In this document: positions 1 through 13,578 of the stretch, piece after piece
Position numbering within the stretch: the stretch's first letter is position 1
How the letters are laid out: every line of letters begins with the position of its first letter
Assembly (NCBI GenBank): GCA_944470555.2
Contig: OX104134.1
Span: 12,007,248 to 12,071,247, forward strand
Direction of reading: 5' to 3'
From: Heterobilharzia americana
Taxonomy: Eukaryota > Platyhelminthes > Trematoda > Strigeidida > Schistosomatidae
DNA length: 64,000 nt
Translations under genes and position numbers: made by a program
The notes under the pieces: generated by a model
Database searches by the model: none
The model's input: only the letters and a program-made list of their open reading frames with translations
Told to the model about the DNA's origin: nothing

Positions 1-739
1 TACTCAGTCTTGCTACGTGTAACATCTATATGCCTGTTTAAACATGAATGTGTTGCTCATTAGTCTGCTGTGTCCTAATATATGTTCTTGAAGCATCTCC
101 ATAAAAGATGAAGGTCATTAGACTGATGTGTTGAGGATGAATCGTATGGATGTTGAGTCACCACATACCAAAAACGCCGTTTTGTCCTATCTGAGGTTCT
201 TCAGACATCTGCAGTGGATTTATTCGCGCCATGTCAACCGATGATCTCAGATTTTTCTATCCGTACCATCCAGACGGATTTCGGGCCCCCCTTTCTATCC
301 AATACACTCTAGTCATATACGTGTAATAACTTTGACAGCTTTAACTATGTCATGACACGCTCAGGGCTTCATACTCCACTTTTTTACTAATACCACTGTT
401 AAACCTTGTATCATTGAAGATTTGGTAATAGTAAGTTTCCTATAGTATATTTTCTCATTTCTCAGTTATCGTAAATGTAAAATGCTGAGATGAATTTTTT
501 TAATATACACAGTTTTTAACGTTTGGCAGGATGGTACAATCTATTCTGTTAGCATAAAACATCAAGTGAAAAAGAACGGAATCTTGTTAGGTACTAACTT
601 ATGGGTTTCGTGTGAAATCAGTATGCGATACTTTATGTAGCTAATGAATTGACTAAGTGTACATGCATTTTCAGTCAGCATAATTGTGTGCGAAAACCTG
701 TAATCTCTTCACGTCTACTTCCAATGGTCGTGTTTCATA
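1..739. other. No gene recognised
   Basis: No ORF of note, splice-consistent exon or known repeat was recognised here. Confidence 0.5.
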
Positions 740-1260
740 GTCGACATAGTGTAGCTTGATACGCTAGGATGAGGACCAGTGGGCAGAACTGCTCTGGTGA
801 CTGGACAAGGGTGTGACAGCAGTTGGATGTCTCCAGCAGATGACCAACAGCACTACGCTGATGCTGCCTTCCATACAGGAAGGGGGCTAGAAAAGATTCC
901 TTCTAAAAATGGCGCATTCTTCCCTGTCCTGTGGTATTTCGGTCTTGGATGGATGGGTTTTATCTATGCAGCATCAAAAAACAACCAGATCTCAAAATAA
1001 GGATCCTCAAAGGGCTGTGTAAGATGAGCGTCAAGCAGATGTCCTATGGGCTTTACGGTCACAAAAATCTTCTTCCCTTTTCTCGTTTGAAGTACCTTGC
1101 AGAAATAACTTACATTGTCCGGGTAGTCGGGACATGTTAACGGTCCGTACGCTTCCAACACGAGTGATTTCTGAGGTAACATGCGTAAGAGTTGTCGTTA
1201 AATCAGTAATTCCCAACATTGTTCGCTCGAGAGTCAGGGCTTTCTTTCAGTCTCTACGGC
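740..1260. other. GC-elevated tract, possible transposon relic
   Basis: This stretch is visibly richer in G and C than its flanks and has overlapping short open frames on both strands (60-73 codons, for example 779-1000 plus and 964-1182 minus). No frame stays open or shows a protein motif I recognise. A decayed transposon fragment is the likeliest explanation, but this is inferred from composition only. Confidence 0.25.
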
Positions 1261-3910
1261 ATTTTATGGGGGAAATTTATGGTTAAATGCTGATTAGCAG
1301 TGATTCTAGATTATCTACATTGCGAGCTGATCCGAGAATGCCAGCTATACAGAATGATGAGACAGAAAAGTGAGTATCAGTCGGATATGGGAGATGACTA
1401 GGAAACGTTTGTCCCGGACTTTCTTCAGTGTCAACTGGTGAAAGTTACCCGTGCTTACACCCGTTACTATCCAGGTTAATGCAGTTGGTACTATAAAGTC
1501 ATTAGGTGTTGTGCGACTGTTTTCGAGGACGGCTAGTGATAATAAGTACCTTTTGTTGATGAAATAATCTGCTACATGTTAGACAGACACTGTAGCACTT
1601 ATGGATTAACATGCGAAGATGGTTAATGAAGTTGTGATTCAACATATCAGTGCAAATCACATAGTCCTGGAGAATACAGGGAAAGGCTGCTGCTTCGAGG
1701 TTTGGGAATTCAAATCCTTTCTGAAAAGCTATGTGTCAACAAGATTTGAACGATGCCTTATCATTTACGGATGAATTAACTGACAGAACTAAACAAGAGT
1801 GAAACGGATCAGTGGATGGTTTTGAATATCGATCAGTCTTGTTAGCCTATCTTGTCTCCTTACGAAAGATAACCAAAAAATAACAATTGCAGCTATTGTA
1901 CAACAGATAAGCATTATTGTTAATATGTAATAACTTCTGGCCTCAGAAACTGACCAGAATGTCGAGGTCCGTAACGAAATGGAAGCAAGGTATCTGGAAT
2001 GTAGAAGGGAAGCAAAATAGGCCACGTAAGGTCAGAGCAAAAGGAAATAAATGCAGGCCATTCAGTCTTGGCAACTAAAGGAAGTGTAGAGCGGGGAACT
2101 AAGGAGGTGTACCAGAATCAAAAAAGCTGCTCCTTAAGTGCAAAGGGCCATACGTAGTAACCGAGAGGGGCGTTTAACATGACCAAGAAGGAAGAAAAAG
2201 AAAGTGAATGAATGTCCGTCAAATTAGGAAGTGAGCCCAGAAACAACAGTAGCTCACTTAAGCACTATCAGAGTCCTATTCGACATATTTACTCGGAAGC
2301 CTTGCCTATAAGCCTCAGCTGTGGGGCATCCTGTTTACGGTAAATTACCTAATATGTCGGACCTCAAAATCAGCACTACCATCAAGCTGAATAAAGAGAG
2401 ATTTGTGTGGTCACACATCAATCATTCTGCAAAACGGCGACCTCAAACTACCAGTTCCTGTCAAAGGGAAGAAATTTGTCGTCTCACTAACGTTTCACTT
2501 AGTTTCCTGCTGTTAAATCGAGATTTGAGCATATATGAGTAGATACAGATTGATCATTGTCTCCTTCAGTCATCTCCTCACACACATAAATTTGTTCACT
2601 GAACCATTATCGATCCACTACTAGACATTTCAGCCTTCATGCTTATCAAGGTACTAGTGAATTAACTAGATATCCAACACTGGTATCCATTCTGTCATTA
2701 TCACCACTAAGGGAGCACTATTTAAAGTAGATTGTTTAAAATCTCACTTATTTGTTTTCCATTGAATGCATACATTTGATGCGACACCATGTTTTTTTGA
2801 ACAGTATGGTAGAATGCTTGCACAGACCACTTAAAGTATCCTCTGTTGTTGCTCTACTTGACACCTCATGATACTTGAAACTAGAGTTACTTTGCAGGAG
2901 GATATTTGTTGCTGCACTTAAAAGTTAACCTATAGGATAACAATACTATTACCTAAAGAATCTTCTACCGCAAGTAGTGAACTCATACTTACTGTGGCCA
3001 CCTACATACTATAAGTACATACTATTATGACCACAGTCATCACATTCCACCTCAAATAACTGGCTTCGCTTATGCTTCTGTAGAAAGAAATAGCTTCCGA
3101 TGACCACTACATCAACTTGAGATGGTAGTGGCGATAAAGTTGGTACGATCGACAGATGTAACAAAGTGGGCGCAGTTAGGATCTGTCACAAACAGGGCTT
3201 GTGTTCATCAACAGCTTTTTGAAGTAACTAACAATAATACTACAAGTGCAACTTGCAAGAAGGAAACGCTGAGACAGTTACTAGATCATCCAGAAAGTTT
3301 ACTGGTTGGACGTAAAGTGAAAGTATTCATAATATAATTTTTTCCCATTCAGACTGTGTATTTAACCAAGATTTTCCAACAAAATGTTGTGTTCATTATA
3401 CATGGATAAGTTCTGTCCTTATGTATTAGGAGTTATCAATTCTCAGTCATTCACACCTATTCTTTCGACGAAATCCTTATATATCCCCAGCAATCTTCAT
3501 GTGTGTTCTCTTTTAGTACGAAGCAATATTTCCATAATTCAGAGGTAAACCTAAACAGCCAATAACTATTTCATTTTATTATAACACTAAACACATTCAT
3601 TTTTGTCATTAGTATCTAGTTTTCTTTTCCAACACTTTAAATTTTCATTTCATATTTCACTGATCTGGTGGTGGTGAGAAACCTGACATCCACCTCAAGT
3701 TACTTCATTTAAAATTTTTGTCAAGTATCCATTAAAACATTACCATTGAAACTAATTTTGTTTAAGCGTACTGGATACGCACAAGCACAAATGCGACTTT
3801 TCAAATCCAGTACCGTTTACTGGAAGCATTTGCAGTGACGAAATCATTTAACTGATGAGCATAATAAATTGTATATTCCGTTTTAGGCTACGATTGTTGG
3901 TGTAAATTCA
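1261..3910. other. No gene recognised
   Basis: AT-rich DNA with only short open frames. A minus-strand frame at 1789-2025 has one hydrophobic run but no exon context. No RNA gene or clear repeat was seen. Confidence 0.5.
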
Positions 3911-3914
3911 TCCT

Positions 3915-4260
3915 TGTGCTTATCTGAATAACTTAATGGCTTAAAAATATTCATACTGGGTGATGATTGAAAGTGAAATGAAAATTTGGACAACAGCAGG
4001 ACTCGAACCAGCGGCCACCGTGTTTTCTGACCGATGCTCTACTAAATGAGACACGAGATCCGACTGTTGTCCAGATTTCTATTTCAATTCAACCACCAAG
4101 GGCTTTGCTTGACTACCATTTGAATTCGTGATGTGTTACTATCGCTCGATCGTACTCACACTGGCTGCCTAGTCAGGACTTCTCATCCTAATCCAAATCT
4201 AATTAAATTAGAGAGGCGGAGTATCACATTTATTATCATTTTGACTATATGAGATAGCTG
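3915..4260 (-). repeat. tRNA-derived SINE, family A
   Basis: Read on the minus strand, a tRNA-like head spans about 4075 to 4005. It has a B-box-like GGTTCGAGTCC and a 9-bp acceptor-like stem (GGACAACAG pairing with CTGTTGTCC). The tail that follows (TTTTCATTTCACTTTCAATC, then ATCACCCAGTATGAATA) recurs at about 8315, 12910 and 59420. The preceding segment, up to about 4260, contains a CAGCTATCTCA string also seen at about 12965. Recurrence within the window plus internal Pol III-like boxes supports a SINE, probably of the schistosome tRNA-derived type. Confidence 0.6.
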
Positions 4261-6805
4261 GTGAGGATGGGGGAACTTTGCAAATAAGACATTAGCAGAT
4301 TATAAATTTCTTCTAATAAGTATCGGTTCTAGAAAAAATGCGATGCATATACTAAATAATGCTTTTCATTTGGGACCTCCTACGAAATCTAGATAATTGG
4401 GCACAACAGCTGTATTGACAATAAGTCGATCTAGTGACTTTCACAAGTTAATATTATATAAACGATATATAAACTTCATTCGGACTTTTCAGACTTATAA
4501 TTTGACTAAGTTCAGGTCAGAAATCTTGTAGAATGCACTTAATATGTTGCAGGTCACGCAGTACTGTACGTATACGCTTGAGTGTATGCGAGAATATACT
4601 TAGGTTTTATGCTTGTAGTAAGATACCACTTAGTACTTTTCAGTTGCTGTAGGTTTCATTTACTAATTGACTGCTGGACGTTTTGAACTTAATGACTCCC
4701 ATTTTTTCACAGATGAGTGCGTAAGATATTAAATGGAAGCCATTTAGAAAATGATGAAGCAGTGGTGCAGAAGGATTAATTAGGAAGGTATGGTGGACAC
4801 AGAAGTGGTCAGGACACTTTATTAATCGATATTTATTCTAGCTTCTAAGTTCTGAAACCACATGTTTAAAGAGGAGCTTGCATTTTTGCTCTAGAATCCT
4901 TTTAAGTAATGACTAGTAAATGATTCTTAGTCTGTAATCAACTTCATTCCTCTTGGTTTCAGGTCTTTAAAATTTCTAGAATCCTCATAATAAATCCATC
5001 CGTAGTAACGATTGAATCTATCAGCACTATGTATACATAGCACTTTCAACTTACACACTAAAATGATTAGCCGTTAGCAACCAATGAGTTTACTTTTTCA
5101 TGCTTACTTTCTTGGTCTCAAAACTGAAATGATTTACAGTTTCATACCTTACCATTTTACTGAACTCTGTAGACGTATGGAATGAACGCAGTGGAATTTC
5201 GCAATTGGGAACTGACTGTGATTTGCATGCAGCAAAATCCATTATGAACTTTCTTGTTTCAGGCTCTTGCCTCAGGTTACTTCGAATAATAAGAACGTCC
5301 CCAGTGAATAAAAGTTTTCCAATCTTCTTTTGGACATGAAAAAAAGTATGATCCCTTTCACATCTACGACAGATTGATACACGAAAATTATGCTTTTCTC
5401 TTTCCACCAGGTTCACTATCTAATGCATTAGTGATCAGAGGCGTTGCTAGACCCCAGTTTATGAATACAAATTTATATGAACCATAAGTTTTTTATCCTT
5501 GAACTCAAAACTAAATCTTGTTCTACGTCTCATACCCTTGAAACTGTAAACTGAAGTTGTCCTTATTGGTATACTTAATGTACGGTTCTTTCCTTTATCT
5601 TGGAGAATTCCTTATTCTTCCAAGTGTACAGTGGTAAAAATGTAACTGTTTTATATAACATTACTGTTGGTACCTGGTATACTCCTGAGAACTGAACATT
5701 TAGTGTGCGCCACGCTGACACTGACTTACATTTATGCTCCTTCGTCTTCAGAAATCGCTTCTGTCATTTAAATGCAAATCCGATCATGATACGTCCAAAA
5801 GCTGGACTTGAATTCACCGGACTTCTATTACAGTATTCTGCAGGTGTAAAGGCTTGTGGAGTAAATAACATGCTTCTGATTCTGATCAAAAAGTACAAGC
5901 AATTAAGAAAAACAACAAAAAAGATCGTGACACGTTGAGCCTGATAGACAAAGTGGAAAATGTATTACTAGTGAACTGAAGCATTACTTTCGACAGTCGT
6001 CAGCAACTCACGAAGGAAATAGGCAGATGAAACAACAACATTTTTGTGGATAACTAATGGCAAGGAAGGAAATGTAAACAGTCATATAGTTGCTGCATTC
6101 TCTAGTGTTTGAAAACTGTGGATGACTGCCAGAAAACCGATAGACGAAGTGCACACGCGAATATCAGATTACGTCAGTTGGTCATGTTTCCATACAGAAT
6201 AATTAATCATAGCTTCAGATTTCTCACGCACACTTATAGGGTTAGGATCTTCCTTCAAGTAAATGTTTTGCTGTCTTCCAAGTTTCTTGTTGTTTTGTTG
6301 GCGACGGTCGATAGGGATATTTAGCGGCATAAGACTTATTACATGCTAATCCAAACGAGTACATCTTTGATTGTACATCTGTGTCAACATTGGAGTTTAT
6401 TCTAAACAATTGCCGTAGCTTACAAAAAAGACACAACATAGTCTAATTCTAAAGTCACAATTAAGAAATTGTCATCTGAATATATTACAAGTAAACGAAG
6501 ATGCTTTTTCTTTCCAAACGTGAAACAGGAAAATGTAAGTAGTACACAATACCAACAGTATTCCGACTGTAGAACTCCGGTCCAACAGAGAATACGTGTA
6601 TCCGGTAGCAAAATACACAAAAACTGTTTGCCAATAACAAGCGCAATAGTAACGTGGGATACCTAGAATTATTACAAAGCAATACGGAATACCATAAAAA
6701 TGACACCAGTTTGGACTTTTATGTAACCATATGTATTTGACTCTTTGCAGAAGTAAAACACTGGAGAAGTAAAAAGTTGCTACTGAAGATATGACCAAAA
6801 CTATT
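4261..6805. other. No gene recognised
   Basis: AT-rich. Isolated open frames, the longest being 108 codons at 5090-5416 minus and 6472-6798 minus, have no recognisable domain or matching splice partners. I do not call a gene. Confidence 0.5.
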
Positions 6806-6915
6806 TTAATTATGGATAGTAGCTAGCAGTGGAATCCTGAACGCACTTTTCGTCCTTTTGGGGACCTGTCAGCTTAACGTACCTGCATCTCAGTGGGCAG
6901 TGTTGTTCCCACTAT
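6806..6915 (-). repeat. SINE body fragment, family C
   Basis: On the minus strand this matches the body of the longer copy at 25024-25205. Shared landmarks are a GACAGGTCCC-like block and the end GGATTCCACTGCTAGCTACT followed by ATCCAT. A second decayed copy is at about 9020-9115. The tRNA-like head is not evident here. Confidence 0.5.
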
Positions 6916-7759
6916 GTAACAACATTAAAAGAATCACATTCAAAATGATTTCGAGTCCAAAATTAAGTAAGTGAATGAATAGAGGTCAGTTATGAGTAGT
7001 GTGCATCGTTATTGAAATCCATGTTAATTTAGTTGTGAGGGAAAAAAGAAATTTTAAGTAACAAATATCAGACATTCAGTGAACATAATAACCATGGAGA
7101 CACCGCAGTTTTTAAGCAAAATGCTATCAGCTTATGATTTTTATATGCTTTTGTATTGTTTATTTCGTCAATTCAAACACGTTGATATTTACATCTCACC
7201 ATATCAAAAACACGAACTTCACTTCCCGTTTAAGCTTGTCTTCCAAAAAATAATGATTTTATTTGATCCGAACTTACACTTTTGAGTTTTTTTGAACTAC
7301 TCTAAAGTAAATGCTTAACTGGTTCTGTTCATTAGTTTCAACAGACCGTCATAAGGTGGTTGAAATAGCTAACGCACAGTGTTATGTCTGAAAAATGCAC
7401 GTATACAAAAAGTACTTTCTTGAGGAAAAGGAACTCCATATTTTTGGTCATTCATGTTTCATTGGAATTGCTGCAGAAAGTTAGTTGTCCATAGTGAGAC
7501 TTTAGTTGCTTGATGAAAGTAGTCCCCTGGGAACTGTGGTGTGTTTATTTAGGCTAACTCCACAGCATAATAAACGAGTTGACTTCACTTTTTTTGAAAA
7601 CAAAATTTTCAATGGAATTCAGCACTTCACCAACATTGTTGCCAGAATCAGTGAGTTAGGCAGTAAAATCAAGATACATCCACTTTTTGTCTCAAGATAG
7701 TATTCTTAGGAGTATTTTAAATTAGTGTAAATCACCATTGAAAGAAATATTTAAAACCA
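6916..7759. other. No gene recognised
   Basis: AT-rich DNA with short open frames only (for example 7079-7285 plus); nothing recognised. Confidence 0.5.
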
Positions 7760-7935
7760 GGGAGCAAAAAACGGCTGTTTTGTCTTTGTGGGAAAGTCTT
7801 CAGCAATGCTTACCCATGACCTCATCAGGAATGCAACTCAGATCCTTCAGGTTCCCCATGGAACGCGCTAGGCATTTAGCCACTGGGTCTCAGTTTAGTG
7901 GTTTGTATTTTCCTACTTCTCTCACTTCATGATAT
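7760..7935 (-). repeat. tRNA-derived SINE, family B (decayed)
   Basis: It resembles, at lower identity, the family B unit at 15256-15443 in the same orientation. Landmarks are GCTGTTTTGTC, CCCATGACCT, an ACTCAGATCCTTCAGGT-like B-box complement and TTTAGCCACTGGGTC, the complement of the A-box region. Confidence 0.5.
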
Positions 7936-9019
7936 ACCCCAACTATTCACTAAGGTCATTAGTTTGTATCTGCTTCACTTTCGACTGGTTGACGCTGAAC
8001 AATCAGCTGCTTATTAGAACTTCGGGTTATTCATCTCGAAACGTTTCAGTAATGAGTTTGAGGTGTATTTTAACCTACAGTTAAGTATCGTGTAACAAGA
8101 TTTGGTACTCCTTATCACTTCAAATTAAATGATAATGTGGTTTTAAAGACTGAGTTATACCAAAACTTGGTGATTTAAAAAAAAGGTAGGGTAGGTAGTC
8201 AATGGAGAGTAAAATCAATTACGTCAGCGAAATTAGGCAAACAGAGGTTACGGAAGATATTTCATCGCTAAAATTAATATGATGACTTTAAAGAACCCAC
8301 GAATCTGCAGAATCAAATTTTCATCTCACCTTCAATCATCACCCATTATAGAATCACTTTCATCTAGATTCTAGTTTTAAAGGCATTAAAAGAAAATAAC
8401 ATCAGTCGTAAAATTGAATTTTCTTTGAGTGAACCTTAGAATGACGTATCACAAAGAGTCATTATGAGTTGATAAAGATACAGTTAATAACGTACATATA
8501 AGAGAAAAGAAACGGGATGCTTCGGTAGGCGTTGAAGCTGTTCATAATTGGTTTGAGAATGTGCCTTTACCAATGTTATTGCCTAATTCATATAGGGCCA
8601 CTAAACTAAACAAATATTCAAATCACCTAGTGTTTTTCTCTTGAAAGAGGATGCTTTTCTATTGCGAAATTTCAGTTTATTTTTTCTTTTGTTGTATTCT
8701 AGTGTATTACTTACTAATTCATAGTGTTGTTTACTTACCAAAGGTAAACTCACACTGGTGGTTATAGATAACCAGTGAAAATACACGAAGAATCTACTTG
8801 TGTGGATCATTCGGATAGAAGAAAATCAACAGTAATTGATGACAAGGTACTTTTACAAACAGGACTTTGTCTTAAAATGTCTTTACCTACTAAAGCCAAA
8901 ATGCATTCTTATGCAAGTAGACGACTAATATGCAGATATTTGAAGTTGCCAATGCAGTCATTTGTATAGGTCTCAGAGAGTATGGCTGGGTTTTCAAGAG
9001 AAAGTAAGTACAAAATAAG
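7936..9019. other. No gene; a family A SINE tail near 8310-8350
   Basis: Nothing coding was recognised. A tract near 8315 (TTTTCATCTCACCTTCAATC then ATCACCCAT) matches the family A SINE tail without its head. Confidence 0.45.
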
Positions 9020-9115
9020 TTCGATGGTAATGATGGATAGTAGTTAACAATGGAGTCCGAGACTCGTTTTTCCTTCTGTTTGAGACCTGTCAACTGGATG
9101 TTCCTGCCTCCTAAT
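9020..9115 (-). repeat. SINE body fragment, family C
   Basis: The minus strand reads GGAGGCAGGAACATCCAGTT, then GACAGGTCTCAAAC and GGACTCCATTGTTAACTACT, then ATCCATCATTACC. This matches the body of the family C copy at 25024-25205. The head is missing. Confidence 0.5.
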
Positions 9116-11061
9116 TATATCAAATACAGAATCATAAGTTCTGGTGATGTAGATTTTCCTGCAAAATTTAACTGTTATCCGGGAAAGCCTTTGGTAAGTG
9201 TTTTCAGCGATTGGTAAAAACTTTCTGATTTACATAGGTATAAATGTACAGTGATACCCGCGTTTCATGTTTGCAGTTGGCTCAACAAGACACTTTTAAT
9301 GCTAAAACCAATATTGCCGAAGTGGTATAATTTCACACATGAGGAAAGTAAGTGATTTTAAACTGTAGGCTATGCGCTTCAGCTGTAAAAACAGAAACAT
9401 CAAAAAACTGGAAGAAATTTTTTACAGTGCCTGAAGTTTGTTTATGCCTGATCTAAAACACATTTGAAGGTGAGTTATTTTCAGAGTATATTCAATTACA
9501 TAGTTGTCAATTCTATGTCTAAAGAATTTGACATAAATCTCAAAAAGATGGATGTGATGTTAGTTAACCTTTTACAAATGCTTGTTTCATCTAAAGAGTA
9601 GGGTAACGAAGCTATTTCCATATTGAAATTTTGGCTCATCAAGTGAACACTACAAGAAGCATCAGAGGTGCATATTGACCACCTTTCTACCGATTAGCGA
9701 ACCTTTATGAGCTCAACTGTGAAATCACATTTGAATAGTATTTCTGAACAGATTCTGTTAGCTACTGAAATATTACGAAAAGAAACGGGTTTTTCCTAGT
9801 TAGAAATCTGAAATGACGCATGATATATTTTATACACTTGAGTGAGATTCCTGTGCATTACTTCAAAATGTAATGTAAAGGGTATATCAGTCATTATATG
9901 TGAACTTTTGTTCTGAATCAACATCAACTTATCAAATGCTTGGGTGTTTTGATAGTGACTAGCTTTCCCTTCAAAGCATTTCGAGCAAATGTGGCTATTA
10001 TGCTTTACGAATTAAGTACAGCATCTACAGTTAGGAATACTAAAAAGGACTATCAAAATATTCACATGTGATATTGAGTGATGGTTGTTGTAACTTTTAT
10101 TGAAGATAAAGTCCTTAGGTTTAGAAGAAAATTTCCGTAGGGGAAAAAAGTTATGGTTTAGTGCCAGCGGAAAATAGGTGCTGCTGACCTTGATAATTCC
10201 CGAAATAGATGTTCCTTTCATTTTGGTGATCTACCCTGTGTAAACTTGAGTCCATGTCACGAAGAACTAGTGAAACTATTTCAAACCAGTAAAATCACAT
10301 TTTTCTAGAGGTAGTTGATATTTGAACTCAGACGGACTTAAATGTATGAGAAAAAGTTGTAGCTTGTTCAAACGAGTTAATTACTTCAAAGATTTTTTGC
10401 TCATTCCACTAGCTTATGAATTTCTTGGTTACTTATCATCATTGTGTTCAAAACGCCTTATTCCTTACTCATTCAAAGTACCAAGTCTACAAACCTTTGA
10501 ATATCGCAGCCTATGCAGAGATGCCCGAGAAGTTTATGCTTTGAGTGTTTCAAAAAAGTAGCTGCATAAATGCCTTTTCCGAGATTTTTGTTTATTTTTT
10601 TAAGCATGTGAGGAACCGAAAGAAAGTATCATCTGGGATGTAAAAATACTTCTGTAACATATATCTCATACGTATGCTTATTTGAATTTTTCCTAATAAA
10701 CTTGTGTGAATAACACAAATCGAAATCTGAAATGAGGCAAAATAAACACTGAATATTCAGTAAATTACTGTGATCTAAGAAACTGTGTAGTAGTGATGAA
10801 TTTCGATTAGCCGTGAAATTGGGAACTCACATTTCAAATTACCTGAGAAAGTGAACGTATATACATCACAGTGTGTTGATGTTGGTGGTGGAAAACTACT
10901 AATTGTCACCTGAAGCAAAAAAGCGCTATACTTAGGCCAATAAGTTACAGAAACTGCTTCTAAAGCAACGCATTTTGGTCCACATAAGTTGGTGACAGAA
11001 AAGTATAACCCATGATATAAGACTGCATTACCTTAACAGTAGCAATGTGATAATTGGTGCC

Positions 11062-11111
<50 letters not shown>

Positions 11112-12836
11112 GGATTGCTGAACGTTATGTAAATGTGACAATAGTGAGATTGAAATATTGAAGTATGTGACACAATAGCATTTCAAACACTTGGATCATC
11201 GTAATAGTTATTCTTGCTAATTTGTAGCAGGTAGGTATTTTGTGACAATACAAAATATACTATCGTTGTATGAGCATATGAATAATATTTACATGATTGA
11301 CGTTAAAAGTATTTTTCTTGTTTACAACAAGAATAAATCCTAAACAGTAAATGAACTGCCAATTTTAGCTGCTGACAACTTGCAGTTCATTGATTGGCAG
11401 ACATTTTTAAACTAATGAGTTTATTTCACTTTGTACCATTTAAATACAAAGTATCTTAATCTGAACTTTAGATGCTATTACTATCATTACTACTATCATT
11501 AAGTACCCAGGTTTTATTTTAAATACTATTCATGTAACTTTTTGATTGCAAATGAAGTAGACGAGCAGATTCCCTTAAGTTATGCTGAAGCGTATATCTT
11601 GACGATCTGATGGTGTGTGGGCAAAAGAGCTAGGCGAATTTTCGACTGAATCATCTCTTCTCATTAACCTTTTTACCACTGGTTTAACGCTGCAATGGTT
11701 TCATGGTCTAATGACATTCTTATAGGCTACGATAACTCGGGTTGAGATATGTGACGACAGATATATTTGTAAATGTTATTCTTATTAAACGGCATTCTCT
11801 TATAAGACTAAGTATAATGAAATTTAAAGTTGCTACTAAATTTTACTTCCGATGATTCAAGTGGATCGGCATATATCAGTCATGAAATATAATAGTCTTT
11901 TAAAGGATTTTGGCATTATTAAGCTGTCCTATTGAAGAAATTTTCGTTAATGTTTGCTGATAATCTATACTAACTCGCTTCATCATATTATAGACTGTAA
12001 AAGGTCCTAACTGCAAACCGAAAAACAGAATTTCCTAGGTGATTTTAAATGAAAACTTTAAACCCCCTGAATTGAAGATGGCAAGACCTTCACAAAAAGC
12101 TTAAAAACTCAAACCACATTACATTTCATGAAATTCCGTTCGTACTAGAAAGAAAAATCCTTCAAGTTATGTAAAAGACCGGTTTTTAGATATGATCACA
12201 CGCGATTACATGGCTCAAAGCAGTCAGACGAAGTAGCAGAAACCGTTATATTACGTTTCTCATTCTTAATGCTAAGCTAGAATTCACTACTTGAAATCAA
12301 CGATCACATATATGTTTTCCAAACAGATATGTACAGGTTACACATGTGTTACGTTTTTCAATAAAGCCCGATTCGAGATTGTGTATAGATATAGACATTT
12401 GAGTTAGTTGAGAATATGATGGCAAATGTTTGAATAAAGAAATAAATTTAGCAGTCAGAAAGCTATCGACTAGCTGATTAAAAAACCCTTCACACTTTTG
12501 CAATGAGAGATGCTGCCAATCCAAAAAGTCACAAGCTGTTGAAATCTACAGGAAAGACGAACTTAGACCAGCAATCAAATTCAATATAGTTCCAAAAGAA
12601 AAAAACACAATCATTTATTTTGTTAACATTCCAAACTTCGCTTAATTAGAATTGCTTAATTATACTCAGTAACTCATTGATTACAACAGCATTAGGAAAA
12701 ATTTCAAACATGGAAGAAAGAAAACGATTCATCCAAGAAAATGTTCTTTTCGAAGATATCATTCACTAAAGCTGTATACTCGTATTTGTAAGTAGTATGA
12801 ACTCTTGATAATAGAAGTGAAATTAAGATCTAGTAT
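9116..12836. other. No gene recognised
   Basis: AT-rich. Apart from the dinucleotide tract at 11067-11110, only isolated short open frames are visible (up to 79 codons, 10322-10561 plus). None has a recognised domain. Confidence 0.5.
11067..11110. repeat. (TA)n microsatellite
   Basis: An uninterrupted alternating TA run of about 22 units is visible directly. Confidence 0.98.
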
Positions 12837-12990
12837 GCAGCTGGGTCTCATAACTCAACTCATACAGGTAGCCTGGAGGTTGTTGGTTCGAATTTTGTTG
12901 CGGCTCAGATTTTCATTTCGCCTTCAATCGTGACCCAATATCATTACAGGGCCATTAAACTACAGCTATCTCAGATAGTGAAATTGACAA
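12837..12990 (+). repeat. tRNA-derived SINE, family A
   Basis: The copy has a head with GTCTCATAACTCAACTCA near the A-box position and TTGGTTCGAATTTTG as a B box. The family tail TTTTCATTTCGCCTTCAATC follows, then GTGACCCAATAT. It aligns by eye with the complement of 3915-4075 and continues into the CAGCTATCTCAG string shared with about 4245. Confidence 0.55.
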
Positions 12991-13073
12991 AAGAATAACA
13001 TTTTATTATTGAATCACCAGTACTGAGTGCTTTACTAGACGATTGAATGCCAGATTAGTCTTTTGTAAAGAGC

Positions 13074-13187
13074 ACAATGTGATATAGTATTATTTATTAG
13101 GTGACATTTTGAGCACAATTTGTTGCTCATATTCGTATCAAGGTAATCATACAGCTTCACATAGCAAATAATACTACATCACTATGG
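13074..13187. repeat. Decayed copy of the palindromic element at 44144-44392
   Basis: It contains ATAGTATTATTTATTAGG, TTTTGAGCACAATTTGTTGC and TCATATTCGTATCAAGG, which track the left arm of the palindrome at 44157-44247. It then contains AAATAATACTACATCACTAT, which tracks the right arm. Identity is visibly lower than between the two arms at 44 kb. Confidence 0.5.
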
Positions 13188-13477
13188 ACTGTATCGAACG
13201 GACTAGTTTAGTGTGAAATCACATTCTACTGTTGTGTCTAAATCGTACGCTTACATTTAGTGAAGGATATCGACGAAAAGAAAATCTTTTTCTCAAAATT
13301 TTCCGTCCTATGGTTCAGTGAGAATTTTTTATTATATCAAAAATATTTTTACTGTTACATCTGAGGGAAGTATAACACATTATTTTCCCAATAATATCTT
13401 ATATATTTCACTAGTGGCTCAAATAATCACTGGAAGCAATCGAAAGTAGCAATATCTTCTTCCCTTTCTCAGGAGGT

Positions 13478-13578
13478 GATCACATGTTTTCCGAATTTCG
13501 TCTTATATCTGTAAACAGTTACTTTCACAGATGGTTATCTGTGAAAGATATAAGACGAAATTCGGAAAACATATGATC
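13478..13578. repeat. Nested inverted repeat (33-bp arms with an inner hairpin)
   Basis: Arms 13478-13510 and 13546-13578 are reverse complements with one mismatch in 33. The 35-nt loop overlaps a second hairpin in which CTTTCACAGAT pairs with ATCTGTGAAAG around GGTT. The structure is AT-rich and non-coding. Confidence 0.9.

Noticed and set aside
1789..2025. Single-pass membrane protein on the minus strand
   Set aside because: One hydrophobic run in a 78-codon frame of AT-rich DNA is expected by chance; no splice partner or family resemblance.
5090..5416. 108-codon minus-strand ORF
   Set aside because: No domain, no repeat match and no supporting splice or promoter context.
6472..6798. 108-codon minus-strand ORF, aromatic and cysteine-rich
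   Set aside because: Composition reflects AT-rich DNA and overlapping frames on both strands are equally open; nothing recognised.
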